From Pseudomonadota bacterium (lineage in GTDB: Bacteria; Pseudomonadota; Alphaproteobacteria; Rhizobiales; Beijerinckiaceae), in NCBI GenBank assembly GCA_021781815.1, contig JAJXWB010000002.1, positions 62,001 through 126,000 on the forward strand: a stretch of 64,000 nucleotides of DNA, written 5' to 3'. Of this stretch, positions 54,809 to 64,000 are shown one piece after another (position 1 is the first letter of the stretch; each line of letters begins with the position of its first letter). Position numbers and translations under genes: made by a program. The notes under the pieces were generated by a model. That model searched no databases. It saw only the letters and a list, made by a program, of their open reading frames with translations, and was not told the DNA's origin.

Positions 54809-54840
54809 GAGTGGGGCCCGGCCGGGACCCGCTCTTTTTT
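54809..54840 (+). terminator. Intrinsic terminator or attenuator in the rimP leader
   Basis: GAGTGGG (54809-54815) pairs with CCCGCTC (54828-54834) with one G-T wobble, and an inner CCC/GGG stem (54817-54819 with 54824-54826) extends it. Six T residues follow (54835-54840). It lies only 32 bases before the rimP start, too close for a promoter in between, so it must be traversed by rimP transcripts. It therefore reads as an attenuator as well as the end of the S24 transcript. Confidence 0.8.
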
Positions 54841-54871
54841 GTTATCCCGGCCGCACAACACGCAGAACAGC

Positions 54872-55630
54872 TTGACCGACGCCCCACCCATCATCGACGC
54901 AACCCTCGACGAGCCGCGCCTTGTGACGGAGACCGGGCTTGCCGCCCGTATCGCCCGTATCGCCGACGCGACCTTGCAGGGCCTCGGCTTCCGTCTGGTG
55001 CGCGTGAAAATCTCGGCGCAGGACGGCATGACCGTGCAGATCATGGCCGAACGCCCGGACGGAACGATGAACATCGCCGATTGCGAACTGGCGAGCGAGA
55101 CGCTGTCGCCGACCCTTGATGTCGACGACGCGATCTCGCAGGCCTATCGGCTGGAAATATCGTCGCCCGGCATCGACCGCCCACTGGTGCGCGTATCGGA
55201 TTTCCGGCGCGCGATCGGCCATGAGGCGCGCATCGAGCTTGCGACGGCTGGCCCGGATGGCCGCAAGCGGTTTCGTGGCATGATAGGCGCTGTCGAAGGC
55301 GACGGGCGCGAGGCGATGCTCGTGTTCGTGCGCAACGATGCGCGCGCCGAGGAAGACCCGCATGTGCGGATTGCGCTGGGGTCGCTCGACGAAGCGCGTC
55401 TGGTGCTGACGGAACAACTGATCCGCGAATCCCTGCGCGCCGGCAAGGTAGGGGCTGAACCGCCGACCGAAGGCGAGGAGGCCGGCCCTGAGGCGCCGCC
55501 GCGTCGCGGCCCCGGCCGTTTCGCGGCGAAGAACCAGATCAAGCAGAAGCCAGTGCTGCCGGCAGGCGTACAGGCGCAGTTCAAGAAATCGCCGCGCGGT
55601 CCTTCGCGCAACGGTCCGAATTCCAGATAG
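54872..55630 (+). CDS. rimP: Ribosome maturation factor RimP
   Basis: This 252-residue protein assists 30S subunit maturation. The core has [42 protein letters not shown], and the signature [20 protein letters not shown] near residue 95. A long basic and proline-rich C-terminal tail (about 60 residues) is typical of alphaproteobacteria. No ATG is available; TTG 54872 (reading MTDAPPI) is preferred, since the alternative TTG at 54839 lies within the terminator T-run. nusA starts 11 bp downstream. Confidence 0.93.
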   Translation: MTDAPPIIDATLDEPRLVTETGLAARIARIADATLQGLGFRLVRVKISAQDGMTVQIMAERPDGTMNIADCELASETLSPTLDVDDAISQAYRLEISSPGIDRPLVRVSDFRRAIGHEARIELATAGPDGRKRFRGMIGAVEGDGREAMLVFVRNDARAEEDPHVRIALGSLDEARLVLTEQLIRESLRAGKVGAEPPTEGEEAGPEAPPRRGPGRFAAKNQIKQKPVLPAGVQAQFKKSPRGPSRNGPNSR

Positions 55631-55641
55631 GAGAAACCGCC

Positions 55642-57222
55642 ATGGCCGTGAGCGCCAACAGGCTTGAGCTCTTGCAGATCGCCGACGCCGTCGCGCGAGA
55701 AAAGTCGATCGACCGATCAATCGTGATCGCCTCGATGGAAGACGCGCTACAAAAGGCGGCGCGGCTGCGCTACGGTCAGGAGACCGAGGTTCGCGCCGAG
55801 ATCAACCAGAAGAGCGGCGAAGTGCGCTTCTCGCGTCTTCTGCTCGTCGTTGACGAGGTCGAAAACGACGCGATCCAGATTTCCCTTGCCGACGCGCGCA
55901 AGCGCAATCCGGCGGCGCAGGCCGGCGACTGGATCGCCGAAACGCTGCCGCCCTTCGATTTCGGCCGCATCGCCGCACAATCGGCCAAGCAGGTGATTGT
56001 GCAGAAGGTGCGCGAGGCCGAACGCGACCGTCAATACGAGGAATTCCGGGATCGGATTGGCGACATCGTCAATGGCGTGGTCAAGCGGGTCGAATACGGC
56101 AATGTCATCGTCGATCTCGGCAAGGGCGAGGCGATCATCCGCCGCGACGAGATGATCCCGCGGGAAATGTTTCGTCCGGGCGATCGCGTCCGCGCCTATG
56201 TCTACGATGTACGGCGCGAGCAGCGCGGCCCGCAGATTTTCCTGTCGCGCACGCACCCGCAGCTCATGGCGAAGCTGTTCCGGCAGGAAGTGCCTGAAAT
56301 CTACGACGGGGTGATCGAGGTGAAGTCGGTTGCGCGCGACCCCGGCTCCCGGGCGAAAATTGCGGTCATCTCGCGCGATTCCTCGATCGATCCGGTTGGC
56401 GCCTGCGTCGGCATGCGCGGTTCGCGGGTGCAGGCCGTCGTCAACGAATTGCAGGGCGAGAAAATCGACATCATCCCCTGGTCGGCGGACGCTGCGACCT
56501 TCATCGTCAACGCCTTGCAGCCGGCCGAGGTGGTCAAGGTCGTGCTGGACGAGGATTCCTCGCGTATCGAGGTCGTCGTGCCCGACGACCAGTTGTCTCT
56601 TGCGATCGGACGCCGCGGGCAGAATGTCCGCCTCGCCTCCCAGCTCACGGGCTGGGACATCGACATTCTGACCGAAGCCGAAGAGTCGGAACGCCGGCAA
56701 AAGGAATTTGTCGAGCGCACGAACGCATTCATGCAGGCGCTCGACGTCGACGAGGTGGTCGGCCAGTTGCTGGCGTCGGAAGGGTTCCGTTCCGTCGAGG
56801 AACTCGCCTTCGTCGAGCCCGAGGAACTCGCGTCGATAGAGGGCTTCGACGAAGAGACCGCGGCGGAAATCCAGAACCGCGCGCGCGAGCACCTGGAGCG
56901 GATCGAGGCCGAGCACGACGCCCGCCGCAAGGAGCTTGGCGTCGCCGACGAATTGAAGGAGATCGGGGGCGTCACCACCGCCATGCTGGTCAATTTCGGC
57001 GAGAACGAGGTGAAGACGGTCGAGGATCTCGCGGGTTGCGCAACCGACGATCTTGTTGGCTGGACCGAGAAAAAGGACGGCGAGACCGTGAAGTATGCTG
57101 GCTTCCTCGACGGCTTCGACCTGTCGCGTGAGGACGCCGAATCGATGATCATGTCGGCGCGCGTCAAGGCCGGCTGGATCGAGCCCGCCTCCGCAGCCCC
57201 CGAGGAACACGAGGCCGAGTAA
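55642..57222 (+). CDS. nusA: Transcription termination/antitermination protein NusA
   Basis: This 526-residue RNA polymerase-associated factor controls pausing, termination and antitermination. It has an N-terminal polymerase-binding domain (LELLQIADAVAREKSIDRS), an S1 domain (GDIVNGVVKRVEYGNVIVDLG near residue 137, of which the GxVxxV...VxL pattern is key), two KH domains (DPVGACVGMRGSRVQAVVNE and LAIGRRGQNVRLASQLTGW) and two C-terminal helix-hairpin acidic repeats. ATG 55642 has GGAG a few bases upstream. Confidence 0.98.
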   Translation: MAVSANRLELLQIADAVAREKSIDRSIVIASMEDALQKAARLRYGQETEVRAEINQKSGEVRFSRLLLVVDEVENDAIQISLADARKRNPAAQAGDWIAETLPPFDFGRIAAQSAKQVIVQKVREAERDRQYEEFRDRIGDIVNGVVKRVEYGNVIVDLGKGEAIIRRDEMIPREMFRPGDRVRAYVYDVRREQRGPQIFLSRTHPQLMAKLFRQEVPEIYDGVIEVKSVARDPGSRAKIAVISRDSSIDPVGACVGMRGSRVQAVVNELQGEKIDIIPWSADAATFIVNALQPAEVVKVVLDEDSSRIEVVVPDDQLSLAIGRRGQNVRLASQLTGWDIDILTEAEESERRQKEFVERTNAFMQALDVDEVVGQLLASEGFRSVEELAFVEPEELASIEGFDEETAAEIQNRAREHLERIEAEHDARRKELGVADELKEIGGVTTAMLVNFGENEVKTVEDLAGCATDDLVGWTEKKDGETVKYAGFLDGFDLSREDAESMIMSARVKAGWIEPASAAPEEHEAE

Positions 57223-57227
57223 CGCCA

Positions 57228-57872
57228 ATGCCTGATGCGGCACAGGAATGCGGTCCGTTGCGGACTTGCGTCGTGACGCGAGAGGAGCGCGCGCCGGACG
57301 AAATGATCCGGTTCGTGCTCGCCCCCGATGGCGTTGTGATGCCGGACCTGCGGCGGCGATTGCCTGGCCGCGGCGTCTGGACGACGGCGAAGGCCACGAT
57401 CGTGGCCGAGGCAGTCAGGAGACGGGCCTTCGATCGCGGGTTCAAGGCTGCGGCGAAGGTTCCCGCGGGTCTGGTCGACGTTATCGATCGGTTGATGGAG
57501 ACCGATTGCCTTCAGGCCCTGTCGCTCGCGAACAAGGCGGGCCTTGTTGTCACCGGTTTCGCAAAGGTCGAGGCGCAGATCGGGACCAGCGACGTGCTTG
57601 CGCTGCTGCACGCGGCTGACGGCGGCGCGGACGGCAAACGCAAGCTCGGGCAAACGCTCCGGCGCTGTTTCAGCGCTTCGGCGCCCGAAGAACTGGAAGT
57701 TTTCAGCTCACGCCAAATGGATTTGGCATTGGGTCGGGCAAATGTGATACATGCTGCGCTCCGAAAGGGGCCGGCCAGCGCCGCCCTGCTCGAAAAATGC
57801 ATGCGACTGCAGGCTTTTCGGGCGGGTGCGACGACATCGGGCACGGGGCGAGAGGCCGCCCGGACGGAATGA
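57228..57872 (+). CDS. ylxR: RNA-binding protein of the YlxR (DUF448) family with L7Ae-like half
   Basis: This 214-residue protein has an N-terminal YlxR domain ([20 protein letters not shown] near residue 12, then LPGRGVWT and the basic [12 protein letters not shown]) and a C-terminal L7Ae-like RNA-binding domain ([19 protein letters not shown]). The fused form is usual in alphaproteobacteria and likely binds rRNA or RNase P RNA (inference). It lies 5 bp after nusA and ends 29 bp before infB, inside the same operon. Confidence 0.9.
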   Translation: MPDAAQECGPLRTCVVTREERAPDEMIRFVLAPDGVVMPDLRRRLPGRGVWTTAKATIVAEAVRRRAFDRGFKAAAKVPAGLVDVIDRLMETDCLQALSLANKAGLVVTGFAKVEAQIGTSDVLALLHAADGGADGKRKLGQTLRRCFSASAPEELEVFSSRQMDLALGRANVIHAALRKGPASAALLEKCMRLQAFRAGATTSGTGREAARTE

Positions 57873-57901
57873 ACGGGCCAGCGGCCCAGGACGCGGGACG
57901 A

Positions 57902-60502
<2,601 letters not shown>

Positions 60503-60607
60503 CGCGAGACCGATCCGCAGGTCGGGCGCGGCGCGTCCGCCTGCCATCACACAGCGAAGCCTATTTGGGGCCTCTGCAGGAAGAGACGCGCACGGCGCGA
60601 AATCATC

Positions 60608-61027
60608 ATGTCCAGATCGCATCACCAACACGGCGCAGAGCCGTCGCAGCGCATGCTGCGTGTCGCAGAACTTGTCCGCCATGCGGCCTCCGGGCTTCTG
60701 TCGCGTGGCGAGATCAACGATCCCATCCTTGAAAAGCACGTCGTCACGGTCCCTCGCGTGAAGATGTCCCCGGACCTGAAGCTTGCGACGTTGTTCATCA
60801 TGCCGCTCGGCGGCAAGGAGCCGGACGAGGTGCTGAAGGCGCTGGAGCGGCATCGCGCTTTCCTGCGCGGCGAGATCGCGCGCAGGATCAATCTGAAATT
60901 CGCGCCCGAACTTCGGTTCAAGATCGACGAGACGTTCGAGAACGTCGCCAGGATCGACGCGCTCCTCAATTCTGAGAAGGTGAAACGCGACCTCGAACAG
61001 GCGCAGAACATCGACGATCAGGAATGA
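60608..61027 (+). CDS. rbfA: 30S ribosome-binding factor RbfA
   Basis: This 139-residue KH-like protein acts in late 16S rRNA maturation and cold adaptation. It has [20 protein letters not shown] near residue 17, [19 protein letters not shown] and [23 protein letters not shown] 60608 is chosen; 105 bases separate it from infB with no further gene. The stop overlaps the truB start. Confidence 0.96.
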   Translation: MSRSHHQHGAEPSQRMLRVAELVRHAASGLLSRGEINDPILEKHVVTVPRVKMSPDLKLATLFIMPLGGKEPDEVLKALERHRAFLRGEIARRINLKFAPELRFKIDETFENVARIDALLNSEKVKRDLEQAQNIDDQE

Positions 61028-61929
61028 GCAAACCCCGCTCCAACCGCATCGCCGTCGATGGCTGGGTCATCCTCGACAAGCCCGTGGGCCTGACGTCGAC
61101 ACACGCGGTATCGCGCCTCAAGCGCATCTATAACGCCAGGAAGGCGGGCCACGCTGGCACGCTCGATCCGCTCGCCTCCGGCATCCTGCCCATCGCCTTC
61201 GGCGAAGCGACCAAGACGGTGCCGTTCGTGCAGGACGGCGAGAAGGCATATCGCTTCACCGTGCGCTGGGGGATAGAGACCAATTCCGATGACGCCGACG
61301 GCGAGCCGGTCGAACATTCCGACATGCGGCCGGGCGTTGATCAGATCGTCGAGTTATTGCCGCGCTTCACCGGCACGATACTTCAGCGTCCGCCGGCGTT
61401 CTCGGCGATCAAGATCGCAGGCCAGCGCGCTTACGATCTCGCGAGGGACGGGGAAGTCGTGGAGATCGCGCCGCGCCCGGTGACCATCAATTCGCTGGAA
61501 CTCGTTTCGACAACCGAGGATTCAGCCACGATCGAGGCGCAGTGCGGCAAGGGCACCTATGTCCGCGCGATCGCGCGCGATCTCGGTCGCATGCTCGGCT
61601 GCTACGGGCATGTCTCGGCGCTTCGCCGCACCCGCGTCGGTCCGTTCAGCGAGGCCGATCTTGTCACCCTGGCGACCCTTGAAGAATCGCCGGAATCCGC
61701 CGCCGCGCATCTGCTGTCGGTCGAGGCCGGACTGACTGAGCTGCCCTGCGTGGTGGTTGACCGCGACGCGGCCGCGCGGTTGCGGCGCGGCCAGAGCATT
61801 CTCCTTCGCGGGCGCGACGCGCCGGCGGAGGGATCGGCCTACGCCGCCTGTGGCGGCGTCGTTGTGGCGACAGGCGCCGTCGAGCGCGGAGAACTGACTC
61901 CCGCGCGCGTGTTCAACCTGCCGTTCTGA
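61024..61929 (+). CDS. truB: tRNA pseudouridine(55) synthase TruB
   Basis: This 301-residue enzyme makes pseudouridine 55 in the T-loop of tRNAs. It has [20 protein letters not shown] near residue 13, the catalytic aspartate in [18 protein letters not shown] near residue 48, and [18 protein letters not shown] near residue 178. It overlaps rbfA by 4 bp. rpsO, often next in proteobacteria, is not here; comM follows after 129 bp. Confidence 0.97.
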   Translation: MSKPRSNRIAVDGWVILDKPVGLTSTHAVSRLKRIYNARKAGHAGTLDPLASGILPIAFGEATKTVPFVQDGEKAYRFTVRWGIETNSDDADGEPVEHSDMRPGVDQIVELLPRFTGTILQRPPAFSAIKIAGQRAYDLARDGEVVEIAPRPVTINSLELVSTTEDSATIEAQCGKGTYVRAIARDLGRMLGCYGHVSALRRTRVGPFSEADLVTLATLEESPESAAAHLLSVEAGLTELPCVVVDRDAAARLRRGQSILLRGRDAPAEGSAYAACGGVVVATGAVERGELTPARVFNLPF

Positions 61930-61986
61930 CCGGGGACGGTGGGCCAGGCGCCGTCGGGTCGCAGGCGCCAGCCGTCGCTCCGGAAT

Positions 61987-62001
61987 GTTCACTAAACGTT
62001 C
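61987..62001 (+). promoter_or_regulatory. LexA (SOS) box upstream of comM
   Basis: GTTC-ACTAAAC-GTTC is an exact match to the alphaproteobacterial LexA consensus GTTC-N7-GTTC. It lies 57 bases before the comM ATG and directly abuts a candidate -35 (TTGCGC, 62002-62007) with TAAGCT (62025-62030) 17 bases further on. LexA bound here would repress comM until DNA damage. Confidence 0.75.
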
Positions 62002-62058
62002 TTGCGCTCGGACGCAGCCGTGTCTAAGCTGCTGCGCAGAGGCGGCGAGGGCGGAGCC

Positions 62059-63600
62059 ATGGTGGTGCGGGTCGCGACGGTGGCGTTCGAGGGGATCGAG
62101 GCGCGCCCCGTGGAGGTCCAGGTTCAGATATCGCCTGGCAATGTAGGCTTCACGATCGTCGGCCTCGCCGATAAGGCGGTGGCCGAGTCGCGCGAGCGGG
62201 TGCGCGCCGCGCTCATCGCGTCCGGGTTGGCGCTGCCGGCCAAACGCATCACCGTCAATCTTGCGCCGGCCGACATGCCGAAGGAAGGTAGCCATTACGA
62301 CCTGCCGATCGCGCTGGCGGTCATGGCCGGAATCGGCGCCTTGCCCGCTGATGCGCTGGGCGGCTTCACCATGCTTGGCGAACTCGCGCTCGACGGTTCG
62401 CTGACGCCGGTTGCGGGAGTTCTGCCGGCCGCCGTCGCCGCGAATTCGCGCGGCCACGGGCTGATCTGCCCGCAGGATTGCGGGCCGGAGGCCGCCTGGG
62501 CGTCGGGCGACATGGAGGTGATCGCGCCGCGCTCGCTGATTCAGCTCGTCAATCATTTTCGCGGAACGCAGGTGCTGTCGCGACCGCAGCCGGGCGTGCG
62601 CAAGTCGGGCGGCGCGCCGCCGGATCTTCGCGACATCAAGGGGCAGGAGAGCGCCAAACGCGCGCTGGAGATCGCCGCCGCCGGAGGCCACAACCTGTTG
62701 ATGAACGGGCCGCCGGGTTCGGGAAAATCAATGCTGGCGCAGCGTCTGCCCTCAATTTTGCCGCCGCTCCTGCCGCGGGAATTGCTCGAAGTCTCGATGA
62801 TCCATTCGGTCGCCGGCGCGCTTGCGGGCGGTCAGCTCACCGACCGTCGCCCATTCAGGGCCCCCCATCATTCCGCCTCGATGGCGGCGCTGGTCGGCGG
62901 CGGGGTTCATGCCCGGCCCGGCGAGATTTCGCTTGCGCACCACGGGGTCCTTTTTCTCGACGAATTGCCGGAATTCCACGCTCAGGCGCTCGATTCGCTG
63001 CGACAGCCGATGGAGACGGGCGAGGTGGCGATCGCCCGCGCCAATCACCGCGCGGTCTATCCGGCGCGCTTCCAGCTTGTCGCCGCCATGAATCCCTGCC
63101 GCTGCGGCCATGCGCTCGACCCCGGTTATGCCTGCGCCCGCGGCTCCGCCCGGCGCTGCGCGGGTCAGTATCAGGCGCGTCTGTCGGGTCCGCTGCTTGA
63201 TCGCATCGACGTCCAGATCGAAGTGCCCGCGGTTTCCGCCGCCGATCTGATTCTGCCGGCCCCTGCCGAGGGATCGGCCGAGGTCGCCCGCCGCGTCGCC
63301 GTCGCGCGGGAACGCCAGGCCTCGCGCTATGCGGCAATCGGGCTGGCGGGCGTCGCGGTCAACGCCGCAGCGCCGGCGCGCGCGATTGAGGAAACGGCTT
63401 CTCCCGACGCCGGCGCGCAGGCGCTCGTGCGCGAGGCGGCCGAGCGCTTTGGCCTGTCTGCGCGCGGCTATCACCGGGTGCTGAAGCTTGCGCGCACCAT
63501 CGCCGACCTCGACGGCTCGAGCGCCGTGCGCCGACCGCATCTGGCCGAGGCGCTCGCCTATCGCACGGGTCTGGACCGACTGGCGCATGCGGCGGCCTGA
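62059..63600 (+). CDS. comM: YifB/ComM family Mg-chelatase-like AAA ATPase
   Basis: This 513-residue protein is a ComM-type hexameric helicase that promotes branch migration during recombination of incoming DNA. An N-terminal Lon-protease-like region (GFTIVGLADKAVAESRERVR near residue 32; GSHYDLPIALAVM) is followed by the Mg-chelatase AAA domain. Walker A is MNGPPGSGKSMLAQRLPSIL near residue 215, Walker B GVLFLDELPEF, with a zinc-like cysteine group NPCRCG...CARGSARRC and arginine-rich QARLSGPLLDRID. ATG 62059 starts MVVRVATVAFEGIEA, the family start. A LexA box upstream suggests SOS control. Confidence 0.93.
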   Translation: MVVRVATVAFEGIEARPVEVQVQISPGNVGFTIVGLADKAVAESRERVRAALIASGLALPAKRITVNLAPADMPKEGSHYDLPIALAVMAGIGALPADALGGFTMLGELALDGSLTPVAGVLPAAVAANSRGHGLICPQDCGPEAAWASGDMEVIAPRSLIQLVNHFRGTQVLSRPQPGVRKSGGAPPDLRDIKGQESAKRALEIAAAGGHNLLMNGPPGSGKSMLAQRLPSILPPLLPRELLEVSMIHSVAGALAGGQLTDRRPFRAPHHSASMAALVGGGVHARPGEISLAHHGVLFLDELPEFHAQALDSLRQPMETGEVAIARANHRAVYPARFQLVAAMNPCRCGHALDPGYACARGSARRCAGQYQARLSGPLLDRIDVQIEVPAVSAADLILPAPAEGSAEVARRVAVARERQASRYAAIGLAGVAVNAAAPARAIEETASPDAGAQALVREAAERFGLSARGYHRVLKLARTIADLDGSSAVRRPHLAEALAYRTGLDRLAHAAA

Positions 63601-63672
63601 GGTCGGCGTTCTCGGGCGAAGCGGCAAGCCTTTTTAAACCGTGATCGGCCATGCTTGCCGCCGCGCCGGGGC

Positions 63673-64000
63673 ATGGCGCTGCGGACCGTGCGGATGATGA
63701 ATGAAATTTGGGCCGTGGGGACGGGTCTGGTCGCCGCGCTGGCGGCAGGCCTCTACGCCGGATGGCGATTTGCGCCGCGCATCGACGGAAGCCGCGCGCG
63801 CATCGAGCAGGAATGCGAGCGCCTGCGCGACGAAGTTTGGGAATTGAAGGCGGCCGCTTCGGCGCGCGACCGCGCGGAAGCGGCGAGCGAGGCAAAGTCG
63901 CGCTTCCTCGCCACTGTCAGCCACGAGATCCGCACCCCGCTCAACGGCATTCTCGGCATGACGGATCTTCTGTCGTCGATGAAACTCGATGCGGAGGCGC
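63673..64000 (+). CDS. Membrane sensor histidine kinase, N-terminal part
   Basis: The gene runs off the window end; 109 codons are visible. It begins near [13 protein letters not shown], has one hydrophobic segment ([19 protein letters not shown]) around residues 13-31, a coiled-coil linker, and the H-box [19 protein letters not shown] near residue 82 with the phospho-accepting histidine. The H-box type ([13 protein letters not shown]) is that of hybrid kinases, so a receiver domain may follow outside the window. ATGs at 63694 and 63697 are alternative starts. Confidence 0.85.
   Translation, partial: MALRTVRMMNEIWAVGTGLVAALAAGLYAGWRFAPRIDGSRARIEQECERLRDEVWELKAAASARDRAEAASEAKSRFLATVSHEIRTPLNGILGMTDLLSSMKLDAEA

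Noticed and set aside
54760-55119. Open frame from an ATG in the rimP promoter running through the terminator
   Set aside because: The ATG overlaps the -10 box and would not be transcribed; the frame is out of phase with rimP.

Overview
The window is GC-rich (roughly two thirds G+C by eye) chromosomal DNA from an alphaproteobacterium, most likely of the order Hyphomicrobiales (Rhizobiales). The evidence is the his block hisB-DUF2628-hisH-hisA-hisF/E-coaA, the hslV-hslU pair, a RegB/RegA-type redox system, an MmcB protein, rimP-nusA-ylxR-infB-rbfA-truB, rph-rdgB-hemW, and a LexA box of the alphaproteobacterial GTTC-N7-GTTC type. Genus cannot be fixed from the sequence alone. No tRNA, rRNA, CRISPR array, insertion sequence or prophage was seen.

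Layout. 1-1640: end of boxB and complete boxA, the aerobic benzoyl-CoA epoxidase. 1778-5943: an unassigned cluster of a RibD-type reductase and, on the other strand, a tightly overlapping set: methyltransferase, GT4 glycosyltransferase, divergent PTPS-fold protein and BchC-like dehydrogenase. 6024-10152: OpgH-like glucan glucosyltransferase, universal stress protein and 14-TM drug-efflux MFS pump. 10275-14175: rph-rdgB, an EF-hand-like protein, apbE and hemW. 14354-18135: ridA, a MoeB/ThiF protein with eroded zinc ligands, a DsbA-fold isomerase, a PAP2 phosphatase and argG. 18449-22325: typA and a regB/regA-type pair. 22331-28438: mmcB, an orphan polyamine-type binding protein, coaA and the his genes, with hisF and hisE fused in one frame. 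28587-33967: hslVU, glnD, grpE. 33898-41335: alkB, gpmA, dapB, a GNAT gene, pheT, a frameshifted membrane-protein gene, pheS, rplT and rpmI. 41620-48491: an indolepyruvate oxidoreductase pair, then pdeM with its partner DEXH helicase. 48675-54729: small secreted or membrane proteins, a sodium:solute symporter divergent from an orphan NarL-type regulator, pyrD with a DUF952 gene, and an S24/HTH repressor with a clear operator. 54734-61929: the rimP-nusA-ylxR-infB-rbfA-truB operon behind a promoter and intrinsic attenuator. 62059-64000: comM/yifB under a LexA box and the start of a histidine kinase.

Most of the window is housekeeping. The parts most worth attention are the pterin/glycoside-like cluster with a PTPS-fold protein lacking the usual catalytic residues, the HisF-HisE fusion, the frameshifted gene lodged between pheS and pheT, the rimP leader attenuator, the self-operator of the S24 regulator, and the SOS box in front of comM.
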